DNA of 64,000 nucleotides. It comes from Candidatus Chryseopegocella kryptomonas (GTDB taxonomy: Bacteria > Bacteroidota > Ignavibacteria > Kryptoniales > Kryptoniaceae). Below are positions 35,973 through 46,974 of this stretch, one piece after another. The stretch lies in assembly GCF_001536065.1 (NCBI RefSeq), contig NZ_CZVW01000003.1, positions 62,001 through 126,000 on the forward strand. The letters are read 5' to 3'. The notes under the pieces were generated by a model. It was not told the origin of the DNA. It did no database searches and saw only the letters and a list, made by a program, of their open reading frames with translations. Within the stretch, counting starts at the first letter, position 1; the number at the start of each line of letters is the position of its first letter. The position numbers were made by a program, and so were the translations under genes.

Positions 35973-36854
35973 TTATTCAACATTTTGTAATTGTTCTCTG
36001 ATCTTCTCAATTTCCTCTTTAATTCCAACGACAAGATAAATGATCTCCGTGTCCTCAGATTTCGCATTTATGGTTGTCGCCTCGCGCAACATCTCTTGAA
36101 GCAAAAAATTTAATCTTCTTCCAACGGCATTTTCAGAACTTTTCAATGTGTCGAGAAAAAATTTTGTATGACTTTTCAGTCTAACGCATTCTTCCGTGAT
36201 GTCAAGCTTATTCGCAAGTAAAACGAGTTCTGCTTCAAGCCGATTTCGGTCAAATTCAACATCTTTGAAAATTTCTTCAATCCTTGCTTTTAACTTTTCC
36301 TGTCTTTCTTTCAATTTTTCATTTGAAAGAGCAAGGATTTTATCCACATCTTTTGAAATCGCATTGATTCTGTTTTCAATATCTTTTGCAAGTTCAAAGC
36401 CCTCTTTATTTCTTGCTTCAATCAATTTATCAACTGCATTTTCAACAGCTGTTCTCACAATTTCCCATTCGTCTTCAGAAATATCTTTTTCAAGTTCAAT
36501 TTCAAAAATTTGAGAAAACTCAAGCAAATGTTCCAGCTTTATTTCTCCCCTGATCTTCGTTTTACGCTTCAGCTCTTTTAGGGACTTCACAAGATAATTT
36601 GCAACATCAAAATTAATTTTCAGTGGTGGTTGAATTGATGGATCAATTTCATAATCAATAATTGCAAAAACTTTTCCGCGCGATATTTTCTGGCGAATTA
36701 TCTCTCTTATCTCAAATTCCCTTGATTGGAGTATTTTCGGGAGTTTCAAATTTATTTCAAGAAATCGCGAGTTAACACTTTTAATTTCAACTGAAACAGA
36801 AATACCATCCTTTTTAATCTCATATTTTCCAAAGCCAGTCATACTTGAGATCAT
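35973..36854 (-). CDS. yicC: YicC-family endoribonuclease
   Basis: A 293-residue YicC protein, recently shown in E. coli to be an endoribonuclease acting on small RNAs. The N-terminus is SMTGFGKYEIKKDGISVSVEIKSVNSRFLEI (recognised by SMTGFG and EIKSVNSRFLE). The C-terminus has the family signature KLDITEECVRLKSHTKFF, GRRLNFLLQEMLREATTINAKS and VGIKEEIEKIREQLQNVE. Length is normal. It lies 18 bases after prfB on the same strand and before gmk. Confidence 0.93.
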   Translation of the reverse strand: MISSMTGFGKYEIKKDGISVSVEIKSVNSRFLEINLKLPKILQSREFEIREIIRQKISRGKVFAIIDYEIDPSIQPPLKINFDVANYLVKSLKELKRKTKIRGEIKLEHLLEFSQIFEIELEKDISEDEWEIVRTAVENAVDKLIEARNKEGFELAKDIENRINAISKDVDKILALSNEKLKERQEKLKARIEEIFKDVEFDRNRLEAELVLLANKLDITEECVRLKSHTKFFLDTLKSSENAVGRRLNFLLQEMLREATTINAKSEDTEIIYLVVGIKEEIEKIREQLQNVE

Positions 36855-36870
36855 TGAGCAATGTGAAAAG

Positions 36871-37984
36871 TTAATTGGAGTTCGCCTTGACGGAGTTAAG
36901 AAGATAAGCTTTTATAAATTCGTCAATCTCACCGTCCATCACTGCTTGAACATTTGATGTTTCATAACCTGTTCTGTGGTCTTTTACAAGATTATACGGG
37001 TGAAATATATACGAGCGGATTTGATTTCCCCACTCAATTTTTTTCTTTTGCTTTTCAAATTCGTCAAGTTTTTCTCTCTCTTTTTCCTTTTGGAGTTGAT
37101 ATAATCTTGATTGAAGAAGACGCATTGCTCTCATTTTGTTTTGATATTGCGAACGCTCGCTTTGACACTGGACAACTATTCCCGTAGGTATGTGCGTGAT
37201 TCTGACCGCAGTTTCAACTTTGTTAACATTTTGACCACCGTGTCCACCAGCTCTAAATGTTTCAATTTTCAAATCGTCTGGATTTATCTCAATTTTTACA
37301 TCTTCATCTCCAAGCTCTGGATAAACAAACACAGAAGCAAACGATGTATGTCTTCTCTTATTTGCATCAAAGGGTGAAATTCGCACAAGACGATGAACCC
37401 CGCTTTCGGATTTAAGATAGCCGTAAGCATAAGGACCTTCAATTTCAACCACTGCGCTTTTTATTCCTGCGCCATCGCCTTCAAGGATATCAACCACCGT
37501 CGCATTGTATCCATTTCTTTCAGCCCATCTCAAATACATCCTCAAAAGCATTTCAGCCCAATCCTGTGCCTCCGTTCCACCTGCACCTGAATGAATCGTC
37601 AAAATTGCACTCTTTGGATCATCTTCACCGTTCAAAAGATTTTTAAGTTCAAGTTCATCTATCTTCTTTTCAAGTTTCCTTATCTCTTTTTGCAACTCAC
37701 CTGTAAAAGAAATATCCTGTGATTCCTCCGCAAGTTCAACCAACACTTTTGCATCCTCAAGCATTCTTTGAGCGTTTTCCCAATCATTTAGCCACTCCTT
37801 TATCCTGCTTATCTCCTGCATAACCTTTTGTGCATTTGAGGGGTCGTTCCAGAAATCAGAACTTGCGGTTTTCTCTTCAAGTTCGGCAAGTTGTTTTCGC
37901 TTTCCTTCTATGTCAAAGAAACCTCCTTAAAGTTTCAAACCTTTCTGAAATTTCATCAAGTTTTGATTTGAAGTTCTCAAACAT
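36871..37984 (-). CDS. prfB: Peptide chain release factor 2, with programmed +1 frameshift
   Basis: RF2 ends translation at UGA and UAA. The gene opens at ATG 37984 ([19 protein letters not shown]), and the zero frame stops at an in-frame TGA (37913-37915) after 23 codons. Reading continues in +1 with [16 protein letters not shown] into the main body. The site is AGGAGG-TTT-CTT-TGA-C, with the internal Shine-Dalgarno AGGAGG placed three bases before CTT, the classic autoregulatory arrangement. The rest holds [22 protein letters not shown] (the GGQ peptidyl-hydrolysis motif) and the SPF codon-reading motif in LVRISPFD. The product is about 370 residues. Confidence 0.95.
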
Positions 37985-38105
37985 TTTTCCCGATGCAAAT
38001 TTTGTTTTTTCTCTTTGGGATACAAAGATACGAAAAAAGAAACGCAATTCCAAAAGCAAAACTCTGTCTATTTCCACAAGCAATAATTTTTCCCGAGAAA
38101 TTGGC

Positions 38106-38133
38106 TTGACCGAAAAAAATTTTTTGCTATCTT
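38106..38133 (+). promoter_or_regulatory. Sigma70-type promoter of the M28 peptidase operon
   Basis: TTGACC (38106-38111), a 16-base spacer and TATCTT (38128-38133) give a good housekeeping promoter, with a leader of about 20 bases before the ATG at 38161. It is divergent from prfB. Confidence 0.6.
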
Positions 38134-38160
38134 TTAACAAAAACAAAACCTTAAAAAGCA

Positions 38161-40293
38161 ATGCTGAAAAAATTCAGGTTCTTGATTTTAATTTGCATCT
38201 TTGAACTTGGACTTTCACAAGTCAAGTTTGATTCAATTTCTGCGTGGAACTTTAACAAAGTTTTAACTTCTGAAAAATTTCAAGGTCGCAAATCAGGAAC
38301 TCCCGCAGGTGAAAAAGCAAGCGAATGGATTGCAGAAAAATTTAAAGAATTTGGGTTAAAACCATTTGGAGATAATGGAACATATTTTCAAAACTTCAAA
38401 ATCCTCGCAACACAGGATAAAGTTTCAAAATTAACACTTATAAATGGAAGAAAAGGAAAAACGAAATACTCACTTGGAGACGATTTCACGATTTTAACAA
38501 ACAGCGGAAGCGGTAAGGTTAAATCAAAGGTTGTCTTTGTTGGATATGGGATTTCCGCACCAGAAAAGGGAAGGGATGACTATGCCAATGTTGATGTGAA
38601 GGGAAAAATTGTCATCGTCGTTGCTGGAACTCCACCTGATGAAGAAGGAAAATTTGTTGAAGAAGGTTCAAGGGGATACAAGATAAAAAAAGCATTTGAG
38701 AAGGGTGCATCTGCTGTTTTCTATTTTCAAGGGGATAGACCTGTAAGAGGTGGAGCGATAACCGAAGAATATTACACTCCGCAAATGCCAGCAATCTGGA
38801 TCGGGAGAAAGATCATTGACGATATTTTTTATAACACTGGGATAAGTTTTGATGCGTTAAGAAGTGAAATAAATTTTAAACCTCGTTCGTTTGAAATTGA
38901 CAAAATTTTTGAAGTTGAAACGAAAGTTGAGCAACTTGATGGATGGACCAAAAATGTCGTCGGATTAATTCCGGGAATTGATGAAAATTTAAAAAATGAA
39001 TACATAATAGTTGGCGCTCATATGGATCATAATGGAGTTGATGCAGAGGGATTTATCTATCCCGGAGCTGATGACAACGGCTCGGGGACATGTCTTGTTA
39101 TGGAACTTGCAAGAAGTATGATGGCAAATGATGTTAAGCCGAAAAGATCAATAATTTTCGTTTTGTTTGCAGGTGAAGAACAAGGACTTCTGGGTTCAAA
39201 ATACTTTGCTTCGCATCTTCCTGTGCCGAAAGAAAACATTGTCGCTATGTTTAACTTTGATATGGTTGGTCGTGGCAACGGAAATATAAACATCGCTGGG
39301 ACAGAAAATTTCCCAGAAATGTGGAACATAGTAAAAGAATTTTTCCCATCTGAAAAATTAAAAAACCTCGGGAAATTTCGCGCTGGTGCAAATTCAGATC
39401 ATTATCCATTTCAAGAACTTGGCATACCTGCATTTTTTTTCATCTCCGCTGGACAACATCCAGAATATCACAGAACAGATGACACAAGCGATAAAATTCA
39501 GCCATTCGTCCTTGGCGAAGTTGGAAACACCGCTTACGATGTAATTCTTGGGCTTGCAAATTATCCCGAGAGTTTGAAAAGAGAGAAAAGATACGAAACT
39601 TATCTTTATGCAAATTCAAGAACGGCGCTTTACGCAAAACTTTATCCTGACTCATTGAGCAAAGATTGGCTTTATAATTTTAGAGCAAAGCTTAAAAATT
39701 ACGATGTTGAAGCAGTCATCTTTGAAGTTCAGACAGATTCAAAAGATGAACTTTTTAAAGCGATTTATTTCGTTGATTCAGTCGCAACGCGAGATTATAA
39801 AAACTTCAACATTGTCTCAGATAGATCAGATTTTAACACATCTCCTGATGTTTTAAATGTTTTATTTTCTGCAAATGCAAACTTGTTCAAAAACCTGCCT
39901 CAATCAATGCCAGTTCTATCAAAGGTTGGGTTAAAGTTTATAGTTTTTGATAAATCCACAAGCGAAGATCAATCTGTTGTGGATTTCGTCAATGATTTTT
40001 ATAATGATTTGAACCCGATTTTTAAAGACATATTGCCAGATAAATTCAAGATAAAAAAGCAATACATCGTGTTCAATCCGGATTCGGTTGATTTGAATTC
40101 TCAATCTCTTTTTGCTTTTACAGATGTGGAGAAATTTTTATCAAAGGCAAATTTTCTCAAGCCGGAGCAAATTTTTCTGATGCTTGACCCCGAAAATGCG
40201 AAAACTTTAATCGCACATCTTAACGATCTCAAATGGGATGTGAAATCAATTCAAAAAATTTTTGGTCAAAATCTTTACAAACTTTTAAAATAA
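38161..40293 (+). CDS. Secreted M28-family zinc aminopeptidase with PA domain
   Basis: A 710-residue exported peptidase with signal peptide LKKFRFLILICIFELGLSQ. A PA (protease-associated) domain follows (GKVKSKVVFVGYGISAP to KGASAVFYFQGDRP). The M28 catalytic domain spans about residues 260-500. Zinc-site motifs are VGAHMDHNG, GADDNGSGT (read as PGADDNGSG), FVLFAGEEQGLLGS, NFDMVGRG and the histidine in EYHRTDDTSDKI. A C-terminal region of about 200 residues shows no known motif. It is the first gene after a divergent prfB promoter region and lies 15 bases before the next secreted hydrolase. Confidence 0.88.
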   Translation: MLKKFRFLILICIFELGLSQVKFDSISAWNFNKVLTSEKFQGRKSGTPAGEKASEWIAEKFKEFGLKPFGDNGTYFQNFKILATQDKVSKLTLINGRKGKTKYSLGDDFTILTNSGSGKVKSKVVFVGYGISAPEKGRDDYANVDVKGKIVIVVAGTPPDEEGKFVEEGSRGYKIKKAFEKGASAVFYFQGDRPVRGGAITEEYYTPQMPAIWIGRKIIDDIFYNTGISFDALRSEINFKPRSFEIDKIFEVETKVEQLDGWTKNVVGLIPGIDENLKNEYIIVGAHMDHNGVDAEGFIYPGADDNGSGTCLVMELARSMMANDVKPKRSIIFVLFAGEEQGLLGSKYFASHLPVPKENIVAMFNFDMVGRGNGNINIAGTENFPEMWNIVKEFFPSEKLKNLGKFRAGANSDHYPFQELGIPAFFFISAGQHPEYHRTDDTSDKIQPFVLGEVGNTAYDVILGLANYPESLKREKRYETYLYANSRTALYAKLYPDSLSKDWLYNFRAKLKNYDVEAVIFEVQTDSKDELFKAIYFVDSVATRDYKNFNIVSDRSDFNTSPDVLNVLFSANANLFKNLPQSMPVLSKVGLKFIVFDKSTSEDQSVVDFVNDFYNDLNPIFKDILPDKFKIKKQYIVFNPDSVDLNSQSLFAFTDVEKFLSKANFLKPEQIFLMLDPENAKTLIAHLNDLKWDVKSIQKIFGQNLYKLLK

Positions 40294-40308
40294 GATTGGG
40301 ATAGGGAT

Positions 40309-42186
40309 ATGCGTAAAATTCTGTTCATCTTGCTTCTTTCAAGCTTAAATCTTTTTTCACAAATTTACGAGCATCGCGGTGTCTGGTATGTGCCAAGAAA
40401 TGGGAACGCTTACAAGACAAAATCTGAAATCGCCTCAGATATGGACATAATAGCAAGAAATAATTTCAATGCGGTTTATGTTCTTGTCTGGGCAAGGGGT
40501 TATCCACTTTTTAGAAGTGAGGTGTTCTACAAAGATACGGGACTTTACACAGATCCGCAACTTGGTGATAGAGATCTGCTTCAAGAGATGATAGCAGAAG
40601 CACACAGAGCTGGGCTTGAAGTTTATGCATGGTTTGAATACGGATTTATCGGTGGATGGGGCGGATATTTACCGGGAACAAGTGGAAAAGGTAAAATTTT
40701 TGACACTCACCCTGAATGGCTTGCAAAAAGAAGCGACGGCTCTGATACAGGTTCGTCGGAAGATCAAGTCAATTATAACTTTTACTGGATGGCACACGCA
40801 AATCCCGAAGTCCAAAACTTTTTGATCCAGCTTATACTTGAAATGGTAAAAAACTACGATATTGACGGATTTGAACTTGACAGAATACGATATCCAGATC
40901 CAAACTGTGGTTATGACAGTGTCACAGTTGAACTTTACAAGCAGGAACACAATGGAACGCCACCACCATTAAATTATAATGATCCCGAATGGAAAAACTG
41001 GCGAATTCAGAAGTTAAATCAATTTGCAAAAACGGTTTATGATTCTGTTAAGTTTTACAGAAAAGATATGCGCTTGACAAACGCAGTTGGAGTTGGACCT
41101 GATTGGGCGAAAAACGAAAAATTGCAAGATTGGGTGACATGGATAAACAATGGCTGGCTTGATTATATTGAACCGATGAATTACAGAAGAACCGCAAATG
41201 AATTCATCAATGAATGTGTTAACATCTTTGGACGAGTGAATGATAAGAATAAAATTTTGTTTGGGATTGACAGTCAAAATCCGACGACATCTGAATTTTT
41301 AAAAATGATTCAGTATGTAAGACAGCAAAATTTAAAGGGCTTCGTTGTTTGGTATTATGGCTCTCTTTCAGATGATTTTGATTCGTTGAGAACCCTTTTA
41401 AATCAAAAAGCGCTTGTGCCAGATAGACCACAAAATTGGCGAATGCCAGCGATTATAATTGATGATTCCGATTCAATTAATGTCTCTTACTCAAACGGCT
41501 GGAACACAGCGTCAAGTTACTTACACTGGGGCGAGAAATATCTTCTGACACAATCAACATCCCCGCAATGGGTTGAGTATTATGCTCAGATACCGCAAGA
41601 TGGATATTATGAAGTTTATGCTTTAGTTGTAAGGTCAACATCTGACAGTGCGGTTTATTATGTTTATGATTCCTTTGGGAATGAGAAAAAGTTTACAGTT
41701 AATCAAACAAATCCGACAATTTACAACGGATGGTATAAACTTGGGGACTTTTATTTCAAAAGCGGTAAGCAAAAAATTTTAAAGATAACGAATGAGAAAT
41801 TCAAAACGCCCGGCTTTATGACAGCCGATGCAGTTATGTTAATTCTAAACCGCCGTCTAACTCCGATTACATCATCAATTAAAGATGGAAGAAGTGAAAT
41901 TTTACCTCAAAATTTTGAAATCACAATTTTCCCGAACCCGTTCAACTCATCTACAACGATAAATGTTTTTCTACCTGTTGATTCATTTTTAAAAATTGAC
42001 ATTTACAATACGCTTGGGCAGTTGGTAAAAAACTTGACATCGGGAAATTACAAAGCTGGTGAGAATAGATTTTTATTTGCGCCGGAGGCGCTTGCCTCCG
42101 GCATTTACATTCTGCGCGTCAGGATAACCCCGAAGGAAAATTTAAAATCTCAAACTTTGATCAAAAAAATTGCCTTGATAAAGTAA
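40309..42186 (+). CDS. Secreted GHL10-type glycosyl hydrolase with type IX sorting domain
   Basis: A 625-residue exported protein with signal peptide RKILFILLLSSLNLFSQ. Residues about 20-350 form a family-10-like (GHL10/DUF187) TIM barrel: HRGVWYVPRNGNAY, AVYVLVWARGYPLF, GLEVYAWFEYGFIGG, GFELDRIRYPDP and EPMNYRR. A golvesin-like beta-sandwich follows (residues about 370-530; YYEVYALVVRST). The end, FPNPFNSSTTINVFLPVDSF, IYNTLGQLVKNL and ASGIYILRV, is a type IX secretion C-terminal sorting domain. This predicts export across the outer membrane by a gliding/PorSS system. The polysaccharide target is unknown. Confidence 0.88.
   Translation: MRKILFILLLSSLNLFSQIYEHRGVWYVPRNGNAYKTKSEIASDMDIIARNNFNAVYVLVWARGYPLFRSEVFYKDTGLYTDPQLGDRDLLQEMIAEAHRAGLEVYAWFEYGFIGGWGGYLPGTSGKGKIFDTHPEWLAKRSDGSDTGSSEDQVNYNFYWMAHANPEVQNFLIQLILEMVKNYDIDGFELDRIRYPDPNCGYDSVTVELYKQEHNGTPPPLNYNDPEWKNWRIQKLNQFAKTVYDSVKFYRKDMRLTNAVGVGPDWAKNEKLQDWVTWINNGWLDYIEPMNYRRTANEFINECVNIFGRVNDKNKILFGIDSQNPTTSEFLKMIQYVRQQNLKGFVVWYYGSLSDDFDSLRTLLNQKALVPDRPQNWRMPAIIIDDSDSINVSYSNGWNTASSYLHWGEKYLLTQSTSPQWVEYYAQIPQDGYYEVYALVVRSTSDSAVYYVYDSFGNEKKFTVNQTNPTIYNGWYKLGDFYFKSGKQKILKITNEKFKTPGFMTADAVMLILNRRLTPITSSIKDGRSEILPQNFEITIFPNPFNSSTTINVFLPVDSFLKIDIYNTLGQLVKNLTSGNYKAGENRFLFAPEALASGIYILRVRITPKENLKSQTLIKKIALIK
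42081..42102 (+). repeat. Perfect GC-rich hairpin within the sorting-domain coding region
   Basis: GCCGGAGGC and GCCTCCGGC form a perfect 9-bp inverted repeat around a GCTT tetraloop, in a strongly AT-rich gene. It encodes PEALASG of the sorting domain. It may be a mobile or regulatory palindrome that landed in-frame, or a stability hairpin. Confidence 0.5.
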
Positions 42187-42189
42187 ATT

Positions 42190-43224
42190 TCAACCAAACA
42201 ATTTATAAAAAACCTCAACCGCTTGTTTAACCTCATCCATTGAGACATCAAGATGTGTTACAGCACGAATTTTCATATAGCTTCCAGAACTTAGAAGCAC
42301 TCCGTTGTCTTTGAGCATTTTCAAAATTTCATCAGGCGTCTTTCCAGTTTTTTCAACTCCAATTATTACAATGTTTGTTTGCACAGTTTCAAGATCAATG
42401 TCAAAAACTTTCAACTTTGCTATTTCTTCTGCGAAAAATCTTGCCTTTTCGTGATCTTCTTTCAATCTATCAATGTTATGTTGAATTGCCCATATTCCAG
42501 CAGCTGCTAAAATTCCAACCTGCCTCATTCCACCGCCGAAAATTTTTCTATATTTTCTCACACGCTCAATAAATTCTTTATCACCTGCAACGACAGAGCC
42601 AACTGGTGCACCAAGTCCTTTTGAAAGGCAAACAGAGACAGAATCAAAATACTGAGCGTATTCTTTCGGAGTTATTCCAGTTTCAACGCAGGCGTTCCAA
42701 AGACGAGCACCATCAAGATGCATCTTTATACCATTTTCAAGCGCAAATTCACGAATTCTTTTTATTTCATCAATTGGATAAATTGTCCCGCCGGCGCGAT
42801 TATGTGTATTTTCAAGACAAATTAAACGAGTTCTCGGCATATAATATGCTTTTGGTCTTACAGCTTTTTTAATCTGTTCAACAGTTATGACGCCATGCTT
42901 CCCCTGAATTGGAAAGAGCTGAACACCGGATAACATTGATGGAGCTGCTGTTTCATAATTCATTATGTGTGATTCCGCTTCAACTATGACTTCATCTCCT
43001 GGTTCAGTGTGGGCTTTTATTGATACTTGATTTCCCATCGTTCCGCTCGGGACGAAAATAGCTGCTTCTTTCCCAAGGATTTCAGCAACCATTTCTTGAA
43101 GTTTGTTAACCGTTGGATCTTCACCAAATACATCATCTCCAACTTCGGCTTCCATCATAAATTTTCTCATCTCAGGTGATGGCTTTGTGACGGTGTCGCT
43201 TCTAAGGTCAATGTATTTTTGCAT
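42190..43224 (-). CDS. ltaE: Low-specificity L-threonine aldolase
   Basis: A PLP-dependent enzyme cleaving threonine or allo-threonine to glycine and acetaldehyde. The 344-residue protein holds [76 protein letters not shown], and [16 protein letters not shown] with the PLP lysine. The ATG at 43224 is favoured over an in-frame TTG six bases upstream. It is convergent with the glycosyl hydrolase, the two stops lying three bases apart. It lies 29 bases after formate-THF ligase, which fits a one-carbon and glycine metabolic link. Confidence 0.94.
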   Translation of the reverse strand: MQKYIDLRSDTVTKPSPEMRKFMMEAEVGDDVFGEDPTVNKLQEMVAEILGKEAAIFVPSGTMGNQVSIKAHTEPGDEVIVEAESHIMNYETAAPSMLSGVQLFPIQGKHGVITVEQIKKAVRPKAYYMPRTRLICLENTHNRAGGTIYPIDEIKRIREFALENGIKMHLDGARLWNACVETGITPKEYAQYFDSVSVCLSKGLGAPVGSVVAGDKEFIERVRKYRKIFGGGMRQVGILAAAGIWAIQHNIDRLKEDHEKARFFAEEIAKLKVFDIDLETVQTNIVIIGVEKTGKTPDEILKMLKDNGVLLSSGSYMKIRAVTHLDVSMDEVKQAVEVFYKLFG

Positions 43225-43253
43225 TTTCAAATTTGAATTTATTGTTGTTAAGT

Positions 43254-44921
43254 TTAAAACAAACCAATTATGTTTCCGTGTTCATCAACATCCATATTAA
43301 ATGCAGCTGGATTCTTTGAGAGCCCCGGCATAAGCATTATATCACCACATATAGCAACGACGAAACCAGCTCCTGCAAACAAACGAGCATCTGTAACGGT
43401 CAAAGTCCAGCCCTTTGGAACTCCGATTAGTTTGGGGTTATCACTTATTGAATTTGGTGTCTTTGCAATGCAAACTGGCAAATGATCATAACCGTGTTCA
43501 ATATATTTCTCAAGTTTTTTCATCGCCTTTCGTTCAATGTAAACATCATCAGCTCCATAAACCTCTGTTGCAATAAGTTTAATTTTTTCAATTAATGGAA
43601 GCGATAATCTGTAAAGTGGCTTAAAATCAGATGGAATTGTTTCTGTTATCTTCACAACTTTTTCAGCAAGCTCAATTCCTCCTTCACCACCTTTTGTGAA
43701 AAATTCGGTCACCGCACATTCAACCCCAAGTTCAGCGCATTTTTCCTGAATTAAATTGATTTCAATTTCAGTATCTGTGGCGAATTTATTTATTGAGACG
43801 ATCGCTGGAACACCGAATTTTCTTATGTTCTTAACATGGAACTCAAGATTTTCAAGTCCTTTCTTAAATTTTTCAATTGTGAAATCATCCTGTGATTTTA
43901 TTCCGCCGTGATATCTTATTGCTTTTGCAGAAACGACGATGACAGCAGCTGATGGTTTGAGACGATGAATTTGAGCAACAATGTCAAAAAATTTCTCCGC
44001 CCCAAGATCAGAGCCAAATCCCGTCTCAACAACAACATAATCAGCAAGTTTGAGGGCAATTTTATCAGCGATGACACTATTTGTTCCGTGAGCGATGTTT
44101 GCAAATGGACCACCGTGTATAATTGCTGGTGTATGTTCAGTTGTTTGAACAAGGTTTGGCATAATTGCTTCATTTAGCAAAACCATCATAGCACCACAAG
44201 CTTTCAAATCCTTCGCCTTCACAGGTTTACCATCAAGATCGTATCCAATGACAATGTCGCATAACCTTCTTTTTAAATCAGTTCTTGAACTTGCCATACA
44301 GAGTATAGCCATTGTTTCAGAAGCAGCTGTTATCACAAACCCAGATTCTCTTGGAACTCCATTAACTTTGCCACCAAGCCCGATGACAATATGACGCAAT
44401 GCCCTATCGTTCATATCAATGGTTCTTTCCCATGTGATGTTATTAACATCAATTCGCAACTCATTTCCGTGATGTATGTGAGCGTCAATCAAAGCAGCAA
44501 GCAAGTTATGAGCTGAGGCAACAGCGTGAATGTCGCCATTGAAGTGAAGATTGATAAGTTCAGATGGAATAACCTGCGATTTCCCACCGCCGGTTGCACC
44601 ACCCTTAATTCCAAAAACAGGTCCAAGCGACGGCTCTCTTAAAGTGACAATTGCTTTTTTGCCTATTCTGTTAAGTGCTTGGCTTAATCCGATTGATGTC
44701 AAAGTTTTTCCTTCACCCGATGGCGTCGGCGTAATTGCGGTTACAATTATCAATTTACCATCAGGTCTGTCCTTAAATTTCTCCATCACTTCAAGTCGTA
44801 TTTTGCCAGTAAATTTGCCATAATACTCAAAATCTTCATCAGTTAAACCAATTTGCTCCATTATGTGCTTGATGTGCAATGGTTTGACTTTTTCTTCTAC
44901 TGCGATTGAATTTGGTATCAT
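43254..44921 (-). CDS. fhs: Formate--tetrahydrofolate ligase
   Basis: Makes 10-formyl-THF from formate, ATP and THF. The 555-residue protein has the conserved [21 protein letters not shown]-loop region near residue 64, [26 protein letters not shown] (seen as [16 protein letters not shown]), [30 protein letters not shown]-type central region, and the end [22 protein letters not shown]. Length and motifs are standard. The start is an ATG with GGTGAAG upstream. A terminator for the preceding clpX gene lies 34 bases upstream. It sits before the threonine aldolase gene. Confidence 0.96.
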   Translation of the reverse strand: MIPNSIAVEEKVKPLHIKHIMEQIGLTDEDFEYYGKFTGKIRLEVMEKFKDRPDGKLIIVTAITPTPSGEGKTLTSIGLSQALNRIGKKAIVTLREPSLGPVFGIKGGATGGGKSQVIPSELINLHFNGDIHAVASAHNLLAALIDAHIHHGNELRIDVNNITWERTIDMNDRALRHIVIGLGGKVNGVPRESGFVITAASETMAILCMASSRTDLKRRLCDIVIGYDLDGKPVKAKDLKACGAMMVLLNEAIMPNLVQTTEHTPAIIHGGPFANIAHGTNSVIADKIALKLADYVVVETGFGSDLGAEKFFDIVAQIHRLKPSAAVIVVSAKAIRYHGGIKSQDDFTIEKFKKGLENLEFHVKNIRKFGVPAIVSINKFATDTEIEINLIQEKCAELGVECAVTEFFTKGGEGGIELAEKVVKITETIPSDFKPLYRLSLPLIEKIKLIATEVYGADDVYIERKAMKKLEKYIEHGYDHLPVCIAKTPNSISDNPKLIGVPKGWTLTVTDARLFAGAGFVVAICGDIMLMPGLSKNPAAFNMDVDEHGNIIGLF

Positions 44922-44954
44922 TTCTTCACCGGATTTTTATTTTTAAATAAAAAA

Positions 44955-44973
44955 TCCCGACTTTTGGTCGGGA
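44955..44973 (-). terminator. Rho-independent terminator after clpX
   Basis: TCCCGAC and GTCGGGA form a 7-bp stem around a 5-base loop. On the minus strand it is followed by TTTTTTATTT. It lies 51 bases after the clpX stop and 34 before the fhs start, so it separates the two units. Confidence 0.85.
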
Positions 44974-45023
44974 CCATTCAAAAACTTGTGTTTTTAAACT
45001 CCTTTGATGTGCTTTTTGATAGT

Positions 45024-46310
45024 TTATGCTGAAAGACGTTCTTCACGATAGATAAATATGGGTTCGGCTCTCTCATAAATTGTCTCCTTTGTAATTATGC
45101 ACTTTGAAATCGGTTGCTCTTTTAAACGCGTTGGCAATTCAAACATTATATCAAGCATAATTTCTTCAATTATTGCTCTCAAACCTCGTGCTCCTGTTCC
45201 ACGCTTTAACGCAAGCTCTGCAACCGCTTCAAGGGCATCTGGCTCAAATTCAAGTTCAACTCCATCAAATTCAAACAACTTTTTATACTGCCTTATGATC
45301 GCATTCTTCGGCTCAGTTAAAATTCTTATCAAAGCATCTTTTGAAAGAGAATGAAGCGTCGCAATCACTGGGAGTCGTCCGATAAACTCAGGGATAAAAC
45401 CAAATTTTAACAGATCTTCTGGTTCAACCAATGGTAAAAGTTCATCAATCATTTCATCCTTATTCCCGCGAATTTCCGCTGTGAATCCGATTGAATTTTT
45501 ATTGATTCTGCTTGCAATAATTTTTTCAAGCCCTTCAAAAGCCCCGCCACAGATAAAGAGTATATTCTTTGTGTTGATGTAAATTAAACTTTGTTCTGGA
45601 TGCTTTCTTCCTCCTTTTGGTGGAACACCAGCGATTGTTCCTTCAAGAATTTTCAAAAGTGCCTGTTGAACACCTTCGCCCGAAACATCACGCGTAATTG
45701 ATGGGCTTGCGGTTTTGCGAGCAATTTTATCTATCTCGTCAATATAAACTATTCCACGCTCAGCGCGTGCAACATCGTAATCCGCATTTTGAAGAAGATA
45801 AAGAAGTATCGTTTCAACATCATCCCCAACATAGCCAGCTTCCGTCAAAGTCGTCGCATCTGCAATTGCAAATGGAACATCAAGAATTTTCGCAAGTGTT
45901 TGAGCAAGCAATGTCTTACCAGTGCCAGTAGGACCAATTAGCAAAATGTTGCTTTTCTCTATCTCAACATTATCAGACAAATTCTTAACATGATTGTTCT
46001 GTTCAAGATTGTTCTCAATTCTCTTATAATGATTATAAACCGCAACAGATAAAATTTTCTTCGCTCTCTCTTGACCTATGACATATTCATCAAGTGCTTT
46101 CTTTATCGCCATCGGGGTTAGCGGAATTTTCCCGAATCTTTTACTTGAAGAATACGCAGCCATATTATTTCTCAAAATGTCAACCGACTCACTCACACAA
46201 ATATCGCAGATGTAAACATCAGGTCCAGCTATCATATTTCCAACTTCATCAACGCTTCTCCCGCAAAATGAACATACTGGCTTTGATTTAAAATCAGGTC
46301 TTTCTGACAT
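45024..46310 (-). CDS. clpX: ATP-dependent Clp protease ATP-binding subunit ClpX
   Basis: The hexameric unfoldase that feeds substrates to ClpP. The 428-residue protein begins with the zinc-binding domain ([15 protein letters not shown] and [10 protein letters not shown], a four-cysteine site). Walker A is [15 protein letters not shown], followed by [15 protein letters not shown], Walker [12 protein letters not shown], and PGEG-type loop segments ([18 protein letters not shown]). The IGF-like loop is visible as KNSIGF. It follows clpP by five bases and ends before a terminator. Confidence 0.97.
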   Translation of the reverse strand: MSERPDFKSKPVCSFCGRSVDEVGNMIAGPDVYICDICVSESVDILRNNMAAYSSSKRFGKIPLTPMAIKKALDEYVIGQERAKKILSVAVYNHYKRIENNLEQNNHVKNLSDNVEIEKSNILLIGPTGTGKTLLAQTLAKILDVPFAIADATTLTEAGYVGDDVETILLYLLQNADYDVARAERGIVYIDEIDKIARKTASPSITRDVSGEGVQQALLKILEGTIAGVPPKGGRKHPEQSLIYINTKNILFICGGAFEGLEKIIASRINKNSIGFTAEIRGNKDEMIDELLPLVEPEDLLKFGFIPEFIGRLPVIATLHSLSKDALIRILTEPKNAIIRQYKKLFEFDGVELEFEPDALEAVAELALKRGTGARGLRAIIEEIMLDIMFELPTRLKEQPISKCIITKETIYERAEPIFIYREERLSA

Positions 46311-46315
46311 TCTTT

Positions 46316-46939
46316 TTACCTTTTCTTTGTTGAAGGAACTTCTCTTCTGACAAGTATCTGGTCAATTATTCCGTATTCCTTTGCTTCCTCAGCCGACATG
46401 TAGTAATCTCGGTCTGTGTCTTTTTCAATTTGTTCAATTGGTTTTCCGGTGTGTTTCGCAAGTATTTCATTTATCTTTCTCTTCATTCTCAAAATTTCCT
46501 CAGCCTGAATTCTTATATCCGCAGCCGTTCCTTGAACACCACCCCAGGGTTGATGAATCATGATTCTTGAATTCGGCAAAGCAGTTCTTTTCCCTTTAGC
46601 GCCACCAGCAAGTATGACTGCAGCCATGCTTGCAGCCATTCCAATGCAAATCGTTGCAACATCTGGCTTTATGTATTGCATTGTGTCATAAATTGCAAGA
46701 CCTGCTGAAATTACACCACCAGGGCTGTTTATGTAAAGGTATATATCTTTATCCGGGTCTTCAGATTCAAGAAAAAGAAGTTGTGCGATGACTAAGCTCG
46801 CAACAGCATCATCAATGGGTGTTCCGATAAAAACAATTCTTTCTTTCAAAAGTCGTGAGAAAATATCATAAGCTCTTTCACCACGACTTGTCTGCTCAAC
46901 CACAATTGGAACCAACTGGTCATAAATTTTCACGCCCAT
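46316..46939 (-). CDS. clpP: ATP-dependent Clp protease proteolytic subunit
   Basis: The serine protease chamber that works with ClpX. The 207-residue protein holds [44 protein letters not shown], the catalytic serine in [16 protein letters not shown], the catalytic histidine in [10 protein letters not shown], and the aspartate in [18 protein letters not shown]. Length and motifs are normal. It starts 35 bases after the tandem-repeat protein gene and precedes clpX by five bases. The neighbours upstream are the repeat protein and trigger factor. Confidence 0.97.
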   Translation of the reverse strand: MGVKIYDQLVPIVVEQTSRGERAYDIFSRLLKERIVFIGTPIDDAVASLVIAQLLFLESEDPDKDIYLYINSPGGVISAGLAIYDTMQYIKPDVATICIGMAASMAAVILAGGAKGKRTALPNSRIMIHQPWGGVQGTAADIRIQAEEILRMKRKINEILAKHTGKPIEQIEKDTDRDYYMSAEEAKEYGIIDQILVRREVPSTKKR

Positions 46940-46974
46940 AGCTTTACAAAGTTAAATTTTGTTTTTGATTTTTT

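Noticed and set aside
37913-37915. TGA in prfB taken as a selenocysteine codon or nonsense mutation
   Set aside because: The AGGAGG and CTTTGAC context is the known programmed frameshift, and no SECIS-like structure is evident.
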